A stretch of DNA of 64,000 nucleotides from Hyposmocoma kahamanoa (GCF_003589595.1 NW_020653200.1:8723975-8787974), one strand, 5' to 3'; positions 32,225-43,460 are shown, numbered from the stretch's first letter. Program-made: numbers and translations. The notes: generated from the sequence alone by a model not told the origin.

Positions 32225-33523
32225 ACATGAGAGATCAAGTTAGTTTATGAACCTCTTTTTATTCATTCCGAATAGTAGATACGAGACAGGATACGAGAAC
32301 TTGCAACTTGGTTGCAATGGTATTTCGGTGATTAAAACTAAAATTCAAACGTTAATATCAAAAAGGAGTTCAGCCATAATTTGAAGCTTCGGATTAGAGG
32401 TAAATACATTTCCAATTCCTACAAAATGTACCTACTGGCTACGCCGAGCAAAACAGTCGTTACGTATTCGTATCCTACTTTGGGTACCAACAATAAGCGA
32501 AATAAATGAGCAAGCGACACCTCTCGAAAAAACGAATAACAAACATGAGGGGTTAACGCGCGCTTTGCATGGTAAATAAAATGTTATTCGGGTATATTTG
32601 CGCATTTGTGTTACAGAAATAGCATATTTGCCACTTCGTCGCCTAATCGTATCGATTTCTTTTCTGTCACAATTTCTTTAACTAGCTCATTACCACCTAC
32701 TACTATATACTTTCATTTATAAATTTATAAACAGGCTGCGTTACTTTTGAAATCATAGCATAATCATAATCCTTAAGCAAGCAAATTATATTTAGAATCA
32801 TCAAAATTATTAAACACTACTGCGTATTCGTAAGGCAGACACAAATTTTAACATTGATTCTACAGAAATCTTTGATGTTTTGAACCTGTCGGCATTGGCC
32901 ACATTGTAGGTTTACATGTTTAAAAGTATAACATTGTGATGTAATAGAAAAATAAACAATTTTTACAATAGTGTGGACCAGTGTTTCCCAAACATTGTTC
33001 TGCTATAGCCCGGCAACTTTCATACTGCTTCTTCGTGACCCACTCAATACTTTAAACTGCTGCCAAGCTGGTTACATTAAGTAAAGATACACATTTATTG
33101 TTAGTAAAAATGTTTTACTAATATTATTTCGGTATCGCATATTTAGTGCGAAGTACGGAGCTGCCGGTTATTTTTTACTAAAGAATCCAAGTTCGCTATC
33201 CTGAGGTCTGGTTCCACTTCAACAAGACGGGAATGTTGCGACCCGGTATTTTATTTTGAGAGCCCGGTACTGGGTCGCGACTCACCAAATGGGAAACGCT
33301 GGTATAGACCTAAATAATCTATTATTTTACATTTTTACGCACTACTGTTTTGACAAAAAAAAAAAATTCTATGCTACCCGGACTTTTTAATAGACAACGA
33401 ATATTTTCAAGATGTTTTTTTAACAATTTCGCCAAGGTTTGAAACAGGCCAATTTGAAACAGTTTTCGTTATGACATGCTAATTTTCATTAATTTGTTGT
33501 TTATATTGCGCCAAATATTCCAG
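32225..33523 (+). other. Intron, nothing recognised
   Basis: AT-rich. A somewhat GC-richer stretch near 32990-33305 (ACCCGGTATTTTATTT, AGCCCGGTACTGGGTCGCGA) may be an old repeat I cannot place. Confidence 0.4.
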
Positions 33524-33658
33524 GCTCGAACTCACCAGCTGTTAGTTCACAACAAAGAGTTATTGGAGCATATTGCGGCGCTGGTCGCTCATTTGCAAGA
33601 GCGTGAACGCGGGTCGTCCCGACCTATCAGCGCGCAGCAACTTACTCTCTTGCCACAG
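33524..33658 (+). CDS. NOS1AP: NOS1AP homologue, second coiled-coil exon
   Basis: Acceptor ATATTCCAG and donor CAG/GTAAAA bound 45 complete codons, phase 0 at both ends. It reads ARTHQLLVHNKELLEHI, then AALVAHLQERERG and a Ser-rich end to LTLLPQ. This is the second half of the NOS1AP coiled coil, joined to YEAQ of the preceding exon. Next in phase is the exon at 37580; the candidate exon at 50058 would also fit. Confidence 0.9.
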
Positions 33659-33773
33659 GTAAAAACCAAAGCATAGCACAATCAGACAGCCAACTTACTA
33701 CTTGGAATGAACAAATTATCTAATCGGTACCTTAAAGCGGTTACAGCAACTTTTGGCACCGCGTCTGCAACGA

Positions 33774-33989
33774 TTAAAGGAGCATCCACACACATCAGGG
33801 ACGTGCCCGGGACGTGGACGGGGCGTGCTAGTTTGTATGAACTGCGGGCCCGTCCCGGCGCCGGCCCAGACACGGACATGTGTGAACGAGTTCATACAAA
33901 ATATACGCAAGGATATTTTTTGAGCCCCTGACAGAGCACGGCCCGTCCACGTCCCGGGCACGGCCCGGATATGTGTGAATAGACCTTTA
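33774..33989. mobile_element. GC-rich nested foldback element
   Basis: The outer arms GGGACGTGCCCGGGACGTGG and CCACGTCCCGGGCACGGCCC are inverted, with edges TTAAAGG and CCTTTAG. Inside, TTTGTATGAACT (33832-33843) and AGTTCATACAAA (33889-33900) form a second perfect inverted pair around a loop that again resembles an outer arm. It starts about 115 bases after the exon donor. No definite target duplication. Confidence 0.65.
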
Positions 33990-35453
33990 GTCGCGATGCA
34001 ACGCGATGCACGTTTCTTATGCTTTTCATATTCATTTATTTCTCTAATATTAAAGTAAGCATAAATTGCACTATATGTCAAAGTATAAAAAATTATATCG
34101 GGATCGTCAAACAAAACTAAAAAATACACGATAGCGTTATATTTTAAGGTCCATAAATTCGTTTACAGAGTATAATGCGACGCTATAGCGCGTTTCAGTT
34201 TGTATTGTTGCAAAAAGTGGCCGCGTGAATTTTTTTGTACCCGCTTTAATGTACCCGTTTTGTTTCTTTCATGAGTTACTTCATCCTATTTGTAGTACCA
34301 TTAGAAATTTCCACTTCGTGTTACGGAATGAGTGTGAAGTATCTAATTATTTTTCATTTAAAAAAGAAATATTCGTTGCCTAGGAAATTGCCTGTTTATT
34401 ATACTTACGTACATTAAAATTCGTTGAAACTTACGAACTTGGTAGAGTGAAATGAATATTTATGTTAATTACCACCCACATTGTTTTCCGTAAAACTGGG
34501 GTTGAAATGCAATACATTTTCAAAAGGAATGCTAATGAGTATATCTAACGTAGGATGGTTGCTTTTGCAGCTGGTATACACAAAATAACGTACTTAATAG
34601 GTAAGTGTTTACAAAAGTTCTTTGCCAGGTTCATAAGTTTTCTACAGAATCCAGTTGCAAAACATTCGATTCCTTATTTAATGTTCAACGGTTACCTAAC
34701 CATGGTACTAATACGGCTATTTCAATAACACTGTTGAACCGAAATCAAGCTAAGTCTTCGTCGCTAAGTCGTAAGACGCGTTTTGGCTATAACTAATGTT
34801 ATATCGGTTACAATACCAACATTTACCTTTACGATCAGTAACAGCTGCAGTCGTATTTCTACCATTAATGTAATGAGCCACAGAAATACTTAAAGTAGGT
34901 ACTTCCTACGATACGTTTTCTCTACCTACACCTTCCTTGCATTTTGATGTTATGGTTTGCCTGATATTTGATACTTGAGACGTGTGAACATATTATTTTT
35001 TTTACATAATAAACTGTGTTGTATGCAAATGTGCGTTGGAATGTTCTTCATGGCATGAGTCGTTCGTTTGTAGTATAATCGTAATCATCATTGCCTTTGT
35101 ACTTTTTATTTATCATGATCATGAAACAGAATGAAACCTCATATCTCGTCAACATCCAGTTACAATTAACCAATGATTTTATTTGCTGCATCTGTGTTGT
35201 CCTATTTGTTATGTACCCATACTTAAGTTTATATTTTCTTAATCATGAACTCTCGTTATATTTTAATATCACTTTTAAAATATCTCTCCTTCGTGTTTCT
35301 ATTTGCATTTTATTTCTGAATAATGTATATTAATAATGGTCATCAATTTGTTGAAAATGTACTTTGTTTAATGGTTAAGTTGATGTAGGAGAATGTTTAA
35401 ACCGTTTTTCACAAAAAATAATATAGTCTTACTGGTTAGTGTGATTTAGCAAT
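33990..35453 (+). other. AT-rich intron
   Basis: 33990-34180 has GTCGCGATGCAACGCGATGC-like sequence resembling a patch near 60510. Nothing else recognised. Confidence 0.4.
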
Positions 35454-36026
35454 TGTCGGAAAAAGATGTTCCACATATATAGATACATGTATAGATATAG
35501 CCACAAGGAGCGGCATGGAGTTGTTAAAACCACCAAATACTAATTAATTGCTTTTACGAATTCCGAGTTTCCGGAAATGGTTTTACTGCATCGTAAGACA
35601 AAACTACTGATCTAGGAAGTCGAATTTAAAGTAATTCTAATAGTGCCATGTAAAAAATGGAGTAAGTGGATAACTGACATTTTACCAAAGCAGAGAATAA
35701 TAAAGTAACAAGAATGGTCACTCTCTGCCCGTCCCTAGCTTTAAATAACACACCGCGCCCTGCATATTGACTGTCACATTGACGGAACGGCAACAAGGCC
35801 TAAAATATCTGACATATCTACTGCATTTTTTTATATGGCACTATTAGTATTACTTTAAAATACAACTTCGACTTCCTAGGCCAGTAGTTTGTCGTAAAAC
35901 CATTTCCGGAAACCCGGAATTCGAAAAAAGAATAAATTAATATTTAGTGGTTTTAACAACTCTATGTCGCTCCTTGTAGCTATGTCTTTACATGTATTTA
36001 TATATGTGGAACATCTTTTTTCGACC
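35454..36026. mobile_element. Foldback element with ~200-bp inverted arms
   Basis: The left end GTCGGAAAAAGATGTTCCAC and the right end inverted GGTCGAAAAAAGATGTTCCA lead into arms that stay similar for about 200 bases, sharing TTTCCGGAAATGGTTTTAC, AGTTGTTAAAACCAC and ACTAATAGTGCCAT-like blocks. The core of about 150 bases is unrelated (ACACACCGCGCCCTGCATAT). No coding capacity. Confidence 0.75.
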
Positions 36027-36071
36027 ATTGATGATTAGATAAATAGTATCTACAGCGTCTTTTGCTGCGAT

Positions 36072-36236
36072 GCATAAACAAGATCTACAACAAGCACATG
36101 GAGAAATTCGTTATGTGACTGGTTCTTTTCGTTAGGCGAGCGTCAGCCACTGTATAGCGAAGTCGCTGATTCGAGTCCAGCCGGATCGAATCAAGTTTTC
36201 TTTGTGTTCGATCTTTGTATTAATAATTTTATAAAA
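36072..36236 (+). mobile_element. SINE B, copy 2
   Basis: The 5' arm AAACAAGATCTACAACAAGC, tRNA-like core GTCAGCCACTGTATAGCG with a near-perfect B box GATTCGAGTCC, and 3' arm TTTGTGTTCGATCTTTGTAT align with the copy at 23245. The terminal hairpin part is missing. Confidence 0.65.
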
Positions 36237-36894
36237 AGAATTATTTACGCTATCGTAACATGAAGATAATTATACATTATTGCTGTTTATTTCCTATGTT
36301 ATAGTTTAGTTACTTGTGAGTTCGTAAATATTGCTGAAAACGTTGAAAGTGATAGTATGTGTATATACCATCAATAAAATATAACATTAAATGTAAGAAG
36401 CAGTAGAGTTGTAATAACCTATTTATGGCAATTTTTATGAACTTTCCGTAGAATATTGATGTCCACTGGCACTAAATTTAAGTGCGTCTTAAACCAATTA
36501 TTGCGATGCAAAAGACACTTTTAATACATTGTGTTAAGAGCGTCTTATCAATTTAAACATCGGTTCAATACGTACTTATGTTTAATGCCAGGGAACATGT
36601 GTCTTCTAAAGTTTATGACTTTTATAAGTTTTGCTTTATTTTTTATTTGCATTACTCAATTTATGTACTTAACTAGTTGTTGCATGATTTGATGTGCGAG
36701 ATTTCAATTATATAAAGTAGTTTTATTTCTTATTGAACTGTTAGGTAAAAACCTTCTCCACATGCTTACATTTGTCTTACAGATTTTTCCAATTCCTTGT
36801 ATGCTCCACTCTACCTCGCATCATCTTTTTTATATGCCTCAACTTCTGTATCCACCTTTGACATCCATGATGTAATCTGGCTTCCAATCAGCCT
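36237..36894 (+). other. AT-rich intron, nothing recognised
   Basis: No exon or repeat seen. Confidence 0.45.
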
Positions 36895-36969
36895 GTGTCG
36901 TGTTTCCCGTGCTTGAAGTCATACTCAAGTTCTGACTTGAGCATTGAGTATAGTTCTGGAATACGATCC
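36895..36969. mobile_element. MITE family C, half copy
   Basis: It starts at GTGTCGTGTTTCCCGTGCTT, the internal boundary of the full family members, and ends TCTGGAATACGATCC followed by TTA. It looks like the inner right half of the composite element. Confidence 0.7.
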
Positions 36970-37579
36970 TTAAACTCCGAGTATGCTGTATTCTATATCT
37001 TTCTGGCAAACCTTGCGATTGTACATTAGTACAATCGCAAGTATAATTATATACATAGTGGCCAAGGATTGAGTAGTGTAAACTACGATGGGCAATGTGC
37101 ACATGTTGGCAATTTTACGCTCTAAAAGTTTCTCTTCATCACGCAGAAGCTTTCTCAGGCGCTATAGACTTATTCGCTTTTCGCCGCTTTCCTCAGTCGC
37201 CACAGAATATCAGCGGCGCGTCGGGTTGTTTTTCATACACAATCCAAGGAGCGCTAAGAGGAGACCATTTAATAAGATTAACTTTGTATTAATTACAAAA
37301 AATGAAAAAAATATACGTTTTTTTTTCTTTCTTTGTCTTACCTATTTTCGAAGTTTACTGCCTTGCTAAGACAGGCTTAGTTGTCGACACAATGACGTAT
37401 TTCTTGCCCATCTACGTTGACTGTTCATTATCGTGCCATTGGTAATTAAATTGGAAATATAATTACAATTTAAACAAATGTCATCCGTAAGTTTCCTATA
37501 GAAAACAGTGTCTCATTCCACAACAGGCTTTCAGCTTTTAATCTGTTTTTTGCCTCATAACTTGACTTTACTACTACAG
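36970..37579 (+). other. Intron before the terminal exon
   Basis: A short inverted pair TTGCGATTGTAC/GTACAATCGCAA lies near 37013-37038. 37095-37292 is open in two + frames with no recognised domain. Nothing called. Confidence 0.4.
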
Positions 37580-38431
37580 ATGAAAGTCATGGAATCGCCT
37601 ACAGAGATGAACAAAACTGAGAAAGCCGCTTCTCCCAACGGAAATAAACAACTACTTGACACTGAATCACTCATAAATCTACTCACTCAAAGCAACAAAG
37701 TGACCCAAAATGTCGAAAACAATAACATTCGTCTCTCACCGTACGGCACGTCACCAAACAACCCTGGCTCGCCAGTTAACGGACCGAAGAAAGCCCCTAC
37801 CTTTGATGGTATGACTAATGAAGAAATTCAAAACTATTTGATAGAAAAATTTCAAAGATTTGATTTTGGCAGTGACATTAAAGAACCGAGCCCTAGTGCC
37901 TTTAGCAGCAATCAACACTTTTTCCAAAACAGCCGAGCCTTTCCGAATATACCGCCGTTGACTAATCACTACAGCAACAGTGACTTGGCAAGTCTACTCG
38001 ACAACCAACCATATGAGGAAAATAGTTTACTGGGAGACTTTGGAGTTATGACTCAACCAATGGTCGTTGGCCACTCACCGAATTCACTCACTAATAGTAA
38101 AGATACGTCAAAGGACTCATCTCCGACTAGCTCCGAGGAAGGTGTGCCATTTATAATGCCTCTATCACATAATGGGACTCTTACAGCCACCGGAGAAGAT
38201 GGGCGTATGCGACTTATTGTACCAGTCAGTCCTTCTCCGAGCTCATCTGACGTTGTAAATATCAAAATCGAAGCTCCTCCAGAGAGCTCTGGAGCTACAC
38301 TAAAGGTGCCCGATGCAGACCGACCAAATCCTGCAGGACCCATAACCCGTTCCACCAGTGAGAAAGTCCCCAACCGCAGTGAGATGATGACTGCTCTGCG
38401 AGCTCAATGGACCAGGCATACCACAAAATAG
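37580..38431 (+). CDS. NOS1AP: NOS1AP homologue, long terminal exon
   Basis: After acceptor CTACTACAG the frame is open for 283 codons to TAG. It joins the 33524 exon in phase 0 (LTLLPQ then MKVMESPTEM). It is Ser/Pro/Asn-rich and probably disordered, with one amphipathic patch (DTESLINLLTQ) and a short conserved-looking motif (MTNEEIQNYLIEKFQRFDFG). Vertebrate NOS1AP ends in a PDZ ligand for neuronal NOS; this product ends ALRAQWTRHTTK and shows no such ligand. It begins with ATG, so it could also serve as an internal start, but splice phase and position favour a terminal exon. The minus frames over it are shadows. Confidence 0.8.
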   Translation: MKVMESPTEMNKTEKAASPNGNKQLLDTESLINLLTQSNKVTQNVENNNIRLSPYGTSPNNPGSPVNGPKKAPTFDGMTNEEIQNYLIEKFQRFDFGSDIKEPSPSAFSSNQHFFQNSRAFPNIPPLTNHYSNSDLASLLDNQPYEENSLLGDFGVMTQPMVVGHSPNSLTNSKDTSKDSSPTSSEEGVPFIMPLSHNGTLTATGEDGRMRLIVPVSPSPSSSDVVNIKIEAPPESSGATLKVPDADRPNPAGPITRSTSEKVPNRSEMMTALRAQWTRHTTK

Positions 38432-38665
38432 ATCTGAAGTACTTCTTAGCTAAACGAAAGAAATTAGTGTGGAAAATTACTATAAAATTTTGTTTTAATT
38501 AATTATTTGTTATAAGTACAAAGGAAATCATTATGCATAGATAATTTAATTTAAGTATTTTCTTTTGACTTCTTTAAAAACTGGAGACTAAGAAAGGTGC
38601 CAAAATTTATGAGCCAAATCAATTATTGTCGGTGTAAATTAGGTTAGAAAAATTAATAAAATTTT
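38432..38665 (+). other. 3' UTR with candidate polyadenylation signal
   Basis: AT-rich sequence after the stop. The first AATAAA is at 38655-38660, about 225 bases on. Similar hexamers occur near 39357 and 39894, so the true 3' end is uncertain. Confidence 0.45.
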
Positions 38666-41120
38666 GTTTACATATCACCACACCGACGGCATAAACTACA
38701 GCGCTTATTTATTAACCTTTAGAGCATATCGGTATCATATCGAAATAAAATAGGATATAGTTTTATGGGTAATATTGATATGTTATTATGTGCGCCATGC
38801 TGCGATAATATTGCTAGCAGACTCCTTCGGCCATAAAAATTGTAATATTGAAAGACATTATCGACTATAGGTATTGTGCTTTCTGTTTGAGCTCTGCTCT
38901 AGTACTACAGTTTGTATCTACATTAAATTTATTTTTAATGTATGAACAAATATGCCCAAATATTTGAAACTTTTCATACAATGTTGTAATATTGAAATGG
39001 AAATATTTTTGAACTCTAGGATTTTGTTTTTAAATGCCAAATTTGTTGCCAAATTTAAAAGAAAGTTCTATTTAGGCTGTTTTTATTGCACATGTTAATG
39101 TTGCAGTCAATTAATGTTTAAAAAGTCCCAAACTCAGTACTGGTGATTTTATTTTAATAATTAGAATATTAAGTTATTGTGCCTAGTTGTTAGCTAGATG
39201 TTTGTAAATGGCTGCAACATAAAAGCTTTATGGATTTTGAATAGAAGTTATGAACATATATCATAATCTACATTAATTCAACTCTAATCTTTTTAAAAGC
39301 AGAGTTTATACTTTACTTTCTAATGAAAATCAGGTAGGTAAATTATAAAAGGTGAGAATAAAAACGTATGTATGGACCAAAGAGAATGATCATTTTTAAA
39401 ATTCTGGCCTAGCTAAGAGACGAGCTTAATTGTCACGGTTATTGGACTACAACGCAGGTCTGTTACCTGCATGTGCAAAATTAATTAATCGAAAATAAAT
39501 ATCGTTCTATGAGGAAATCTTTCATTAATTTGAAAGATAAAAAATAAGTACCTTCTTAGGTACAAAATTGTAACTATACTATCGATTTATACACCCTTAA
39601 GATAGAATACATGATATTATACAATCACAACTTTTAATAAGTATTTCAGTAATGACACATACGTAATATAGAATTATGTTTAGAAATACAAAGCTGTTAG
39701 GAATATCGGTATCTGTGTTTTCTATATGGGCTTATAAATATAACATAAAATACAAAAAAAAAATCAAAGCCCGACGCTGTACCTTCAATATCATTTTTCA
39801 GAAATTATTTAATGACATATCTAGGTAATTAATTTACATTAATGAAACTTCAAATAATATTTAATATTGGATGTTTCCTGTTAGCCACAGAAAGAATAAA
39901 AATAGAATTTAAGTCAGTGTTTTGTAGGCAATAAGCGAACAGTAATATTTTAAAAATATACCAAAGTCTTCTGTCAACGAATGAAACATCGCATGAATGT
40001 TTTTGTTAATTAAACAAGAATCAACATTAGGTTCGTGTAATTAATGTAGGAAAAAAAATAGAAACGTTCGATTGAAATAAATATGCATACTATATCTTTA
40101 TTAGTTAATACAAGTTGAAAGTATGTTTAAATCAAGCCAAAAAGCAGCCGTAGATCTTTTTATATTTATAAATGTAACATGTATAAGTGCAACAACACTA
40201 GGATTCCATATTGTTTAATCTCAACACTGTAAAAATACTAGTTACCTATTTATTTCAACGCTTGTTTTTGTTACAAACGTACTTTCTTAATGTATGTATA
40301 GGTACCAAAATACTATGTGTATGTTATATTATGTTTACGTAAATATTTCCCCCGATAATTTAAAATATCCAATGACCGCCTATCAGTACCTACAATATTT
40401 CATAATAATAAATTAAGAGTTGAGGCATGCATGTTATGAGTAAGTGACATTATTATTGTTACACTTCAAACAATGTACCTTATTCATAGTTCGCAACGTT
40501 TGTATTATAGTGTTTACTGGTTCAGCAAAAATGCATTTTAGAATCCATTCAATTCTGCTTGCAGAAAATCTGTAAAGACAACAATTCTCACCATTTTGAA
40601 CCAGGTAAACAGCTTTTAAATAAATTTTAAAATAGAAACAGCTAGTCAAATGTTCTACAACTCGATGCAAGCAAATAAAACAATTGGTCATAAAATAGTG
40701 ATGTTCATCATAGTTATTTCTAGTCATTATAGATATTTTTTGGACATAAATAAACGAAATTCACTGTTTGCTTATTTATTTATTCTGACCTCCCGATGTA
40801 TGACGGCCATAAATAAGGGGAGCGAACAAGTATGTTTAGGACTACGGCTTTATAGTATAATATCTTATAGTTATTGCAAAACAAACATCAGGCGTTGCCC
40901 TTAAGGTGTTTGGGCCATACTTTACGACTTTAGTTCGTCGCAATATCGTTGGCACAATGCGGAAACACAAAGCTTAAAGGTAGTTTAATACGAGTCGATT
41001 ATCGCATATCATTTATACGCGTTTCGGGCTTGCCAGACTATGCGTTTTTCGCAGTTGGTAACACAATTATACTATACTACGTGGTACGGTGCGGTAACAG
41101 GCCCCTTCCAGGGAACTTTG
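38666..41120. other. AT-rich DNA after the gene
   Basis: I see no gene, terminal repeats or RNA structure. Part may be extended 3' UTR. Confidence 0.45.
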
Positions 41121-41752
41121 TCACCTACCTATTTCGGCCGCCAACAGTAATGTGAGCATTGGGGCGCGTTTCCATTATGTCGTAACGTTTTATTTATCGT
41201 TGGACCACTGTGGCTTTTAGCTTGTTCCCATTGATATGGGAACAAACGTAGTGACTGTGTTGTGGACTTTTTTTATCGTTGAACGACTGTCGTGTCTAGC
41301 TGTTCTCACTGGATCGTGACGACAATTTATCGGTTTACAGCAGCCGCCTTTTCTTTTAACCGACAAAATCGTTTGATGCATAGCCTAGGGCGCGGGCTCG
41401 AGAGGGAAGAGTAAGGAGCCGAACGCATGCAGACAACGATAAATAAAACGTGACGACAATAGTAACTACGATTATCTGTCGTCACGTTTTTATCGTGACG
41501 TTTTATATATCGTCAGACGAATGTCGTCTTACCTCTTCCCATTGTCTTGACAGTCTGTTGTGTAACGTCCAAAAAACCGTGAACGACAGTTAGTCGTGTT
41601 GTACGATATGTGAACAACTTCATTTAAATATACAAGTCACGACATTTTAAATTACACGACTCTCTATTGTCATGACATAATGGGAACCCGCCCTTAATGA
41701 TGAAATTACAGGCACATGGCACTTGTCAACTTTATATCTCAGCACGGCTACA
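41121..41752 (-). repeat. Dispersed repeat D, copy 3, split by a MITE
   Basis: The left piece 41121-41160 (ACCTACCTATTTCGGCCGCC, GTAATGTGAGCATT) and right piece 41694-41752 (GAAATTACAGGCACATGGCA, CTTGTCAACTTTATATCTCA) are antisense parts of family D. Between them lies MITE A copy 3. Some D sequence after the insertion point is deleted. Confidence 0.65.
41162..41693 (+). mobile_element. MITE family A, copy 3 (full length)
   Basis: It starts GGGCGCGTTTCCATTATGTC and ends CATAATGGGAACCCGCCC. The flanks are TTG and TTA; the target in repeat D is GAGCATTAC in other copies, so the duplication was probably TTA with one later change. The interior is made of CGTC/GACG repeats with no ORF. Confidence 0.8.
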
Positions 41753-41957
41753 ATATAAACATATCAACTACATGTGGGTGTGTATAAGTGCACTCGTAAA
41801 ACCTCACAAGTGTGACCCGCAAACGTAATCTCTTTATGTATAAACGCAACGCATTTTAAACGTAGCATTTCATCTTGAAAAACTTACGTTACTAACTTTT
41901 GCCACTTGACAACATCTATAACATTTTTTGTTCTAAATGAATCTGAACCAAATATTA

Positions 41958-43240
41958 GGGGTTAAAGTATGAAATTGCCGTTTTATTGCAATAGGTTCTC
42001 TGAATTTTCATAGAATCTTCATGGTTTGAGGTTTTCGAATGAAACTTTTTTCAAATGGTTTCTGTGATTTTTTTTTTTTTTTAAATTTGAAACATTTGAA
42101 TATCGACTTTCAATTGTTTTTGTTATTCAATTTAGACAAGAAAGATGGATACTGCGAAAATTCGAGTGATTTTTGAATACGATTTCCGACGCGGAACTAA
42201 CGCGGCAGAAACAGCCCGCAATATCAATGCTGTGTTTGGAGAGGGGTCTACTAATGAACGCACCGTGCGATTTTGGTTTAAACGCTTTCGTGATGGAAAT
42301 TTCGACTTAAAGAACGAGCCACGAGGAAGACCGCCCACACAGGTGAATAACGATGAATTAAGAGAGATAGTGGAAGCCGATCCTAGTCAAACTACCCAGG
42401 AATTAGCGGCATGGTTTAACGTTACCTTACCCACAATATTGACTCACTTGCGTCAAATCAATAAAATAAAAAAATACGAAAAATGGGTGCCTCATGATTT
42501 GACTGATCTACAGAAAGAAACGCGTGTTGAAACTTGTGTTGCCTTGTTGAACCGGTACAGAAATGAAGGAATATTGGATCGAATTGTAACATGTGATGAA
42601 AAGTGGATTCTTTATGATAACCGGAAAAGAAAAATGCAATGGCTGACCCCAGGTCAAATGCCACAACAGTGTCCTAAAGCAAAATTTACCAATAAAAAGG
42701 TAATGGTAACTGTTTGGTGGTCTCAGCATGGTGTTATTCACTATAGTTTTCTCCGATCTGGTCAAGCAATAACGGCAGATGTCTATTGTGCCGAACTCCG
42801 AACCATGTTGACAAAACTAGCAGTAAAACAGCCCCGACTCATGAATCGATCTTCACCATTATTGCTCCACGACAACGCGAGACCTCACACAGCACGAGAA
42901 ACCATTTTGACCCTTCAGGAACTTCAGTTAGAAACCATTCGTCATCCTCCGTATTCACCAGACCTTGCTCCAACGGACTACCATTTTTTTCGTGATTTGG
43001 ACAATTATCTACGTGACAAGAAGTTTTCTTCCCAGGAGGCAGTACAAAATGCTTTCACACAGTTTGTGCAGTCTAGATCGTCGGAGTTCTATCGCAAAGG
43101 CATTAATAACCTTCCCATTAGATAGCAGCAATGTTATAGATAATAATGGCAACTATTTTGATTAAATAAACTTGTTAAAAATTTAAAAAATAAACAATTT
43201 AGATTTTCAGTACAAATCGGCAATTTCATACTTTAACCCC
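41958..43240 (+). mobile_element. Nearly intact mariner transposon
   Basis: A 1283-bp element with perfect 23-bp terminal inverted repeats (GGGGTTAAAGTATGAAATTG and three more bases) and TA on both sides (41956-41957, 43241-43242). It encodes one transposase after a 187-base leader. Size, TA target and protein motifs are all standard for mariner. The wording is closest to the cecropia/Hsmar1-type lineage, from memory. Confidence 0.95.
42145..43125 (+). CDS. Mariner transposase, C-terminus truncated
   Basis: 326 codons from ATG 42145. The N-terminal helix-turn-helix region has ERTVRFWFKRF and a GRPP linker (residues about 50-65). WVPHDLTDLQK follows near residue 112. The catalytic triad is complete: TCDEKW (about 150), LLHDNARPH (about 241) and YSPDLAPTDYHFF, with 34 residues between the last two Asp, i.e. 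D,D34D. Family proteins are about 345 residues and end near YFD. Here a TAG replaces the expected Trp codon after NNLPIR, and the following NGNYFD lies one base out of frame before TAA 43163-43165. So about 15 conserved C-terminal residues are lost. Transposition activity is doubtful although the core looks intact. Confidence 0.95.
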   Translation: MDTAKIRVIFEYDFRRGTNAAETARNINAVFGEGSTNERTVRFWFKRFRDGNFDLKNEPRGRPPTQVNNDELREIVEADPSQTTQELAAWFNVTLPTILTHLRQINKIKKYEKWVPHDLTDLQKETRVETCVALLNRYRNEGILDRIVTCDEKWILYDNRKRKMQWLTPGQMPQQCPKAKFTNKKVMVTVWWSQHGVIHYSFLRSGQAITADVYCAELRTMLTKLAVKQPRLMNRSSPLLLHDNARPHTARETILTLQELQLETIRHPPYSPDLAPTDYHFFRDLDNYLRDKKFSSQEAVQNAFTQFVQSRSSEFYRKGINNLPIR

Positions 43241-43303
43241 TATTATATGTATAAACATACATCCTCCTACTGAATTCAGAGGCTTCTCTGGGAAAAAGGT
43301 TTC

Positions 43304-43460
43304 AAGCCCTTGTACAACAAGCACAAAAAGTAAATAGGCCATTTTTTTATGATTGACGTGAAGATAGACCAACGCACAAAAATTCCTTCGATCTGACAAG
43401 TGTCGAACCAGCGTCTGTTCCCATGCTACCACCCTGAACCAACTGAGCTACAGACCGAGG
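43304..43460 (-). mobile_element. tRNA-derived SINE related to SINE B
   Basis: On the minus strand it begins GGTCTGTAGCTCAGTTGG, a textbook A box, then GCATGGGAACAGACGC and a B-box-like GGTTCGACACT. The body continues GATCGAAGGAATTTTTGTGC. The GATCGAAGGAATTTTT block is shared with SINE B. It has no acceptor-stem pairing or terminator expected of a real tRNA gene. Confidence 0.75.

Noticed and set aside
37751..38373. Minus-strand ORFs over the last NOS1AP exon
   Set aside because: They are shadows of a long coding exon whose + frame has protein-like composition and correct splice phase.
42458..43165. Several overlapping ORFs within the mariner
   Set aside because: They are alternate frames of the transposase gene. 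The 42965-43165 + frame only covers its out-of-frame YFD end.
43385..43460. Possible tRNA gene on the minus strand (TAGCTCAGTTGG A box)
   Set aside because: The arms do not pair as a cloverleaf, the B box is imperfect, there is no T-run terminator, and the sequence continues into a SINE body.
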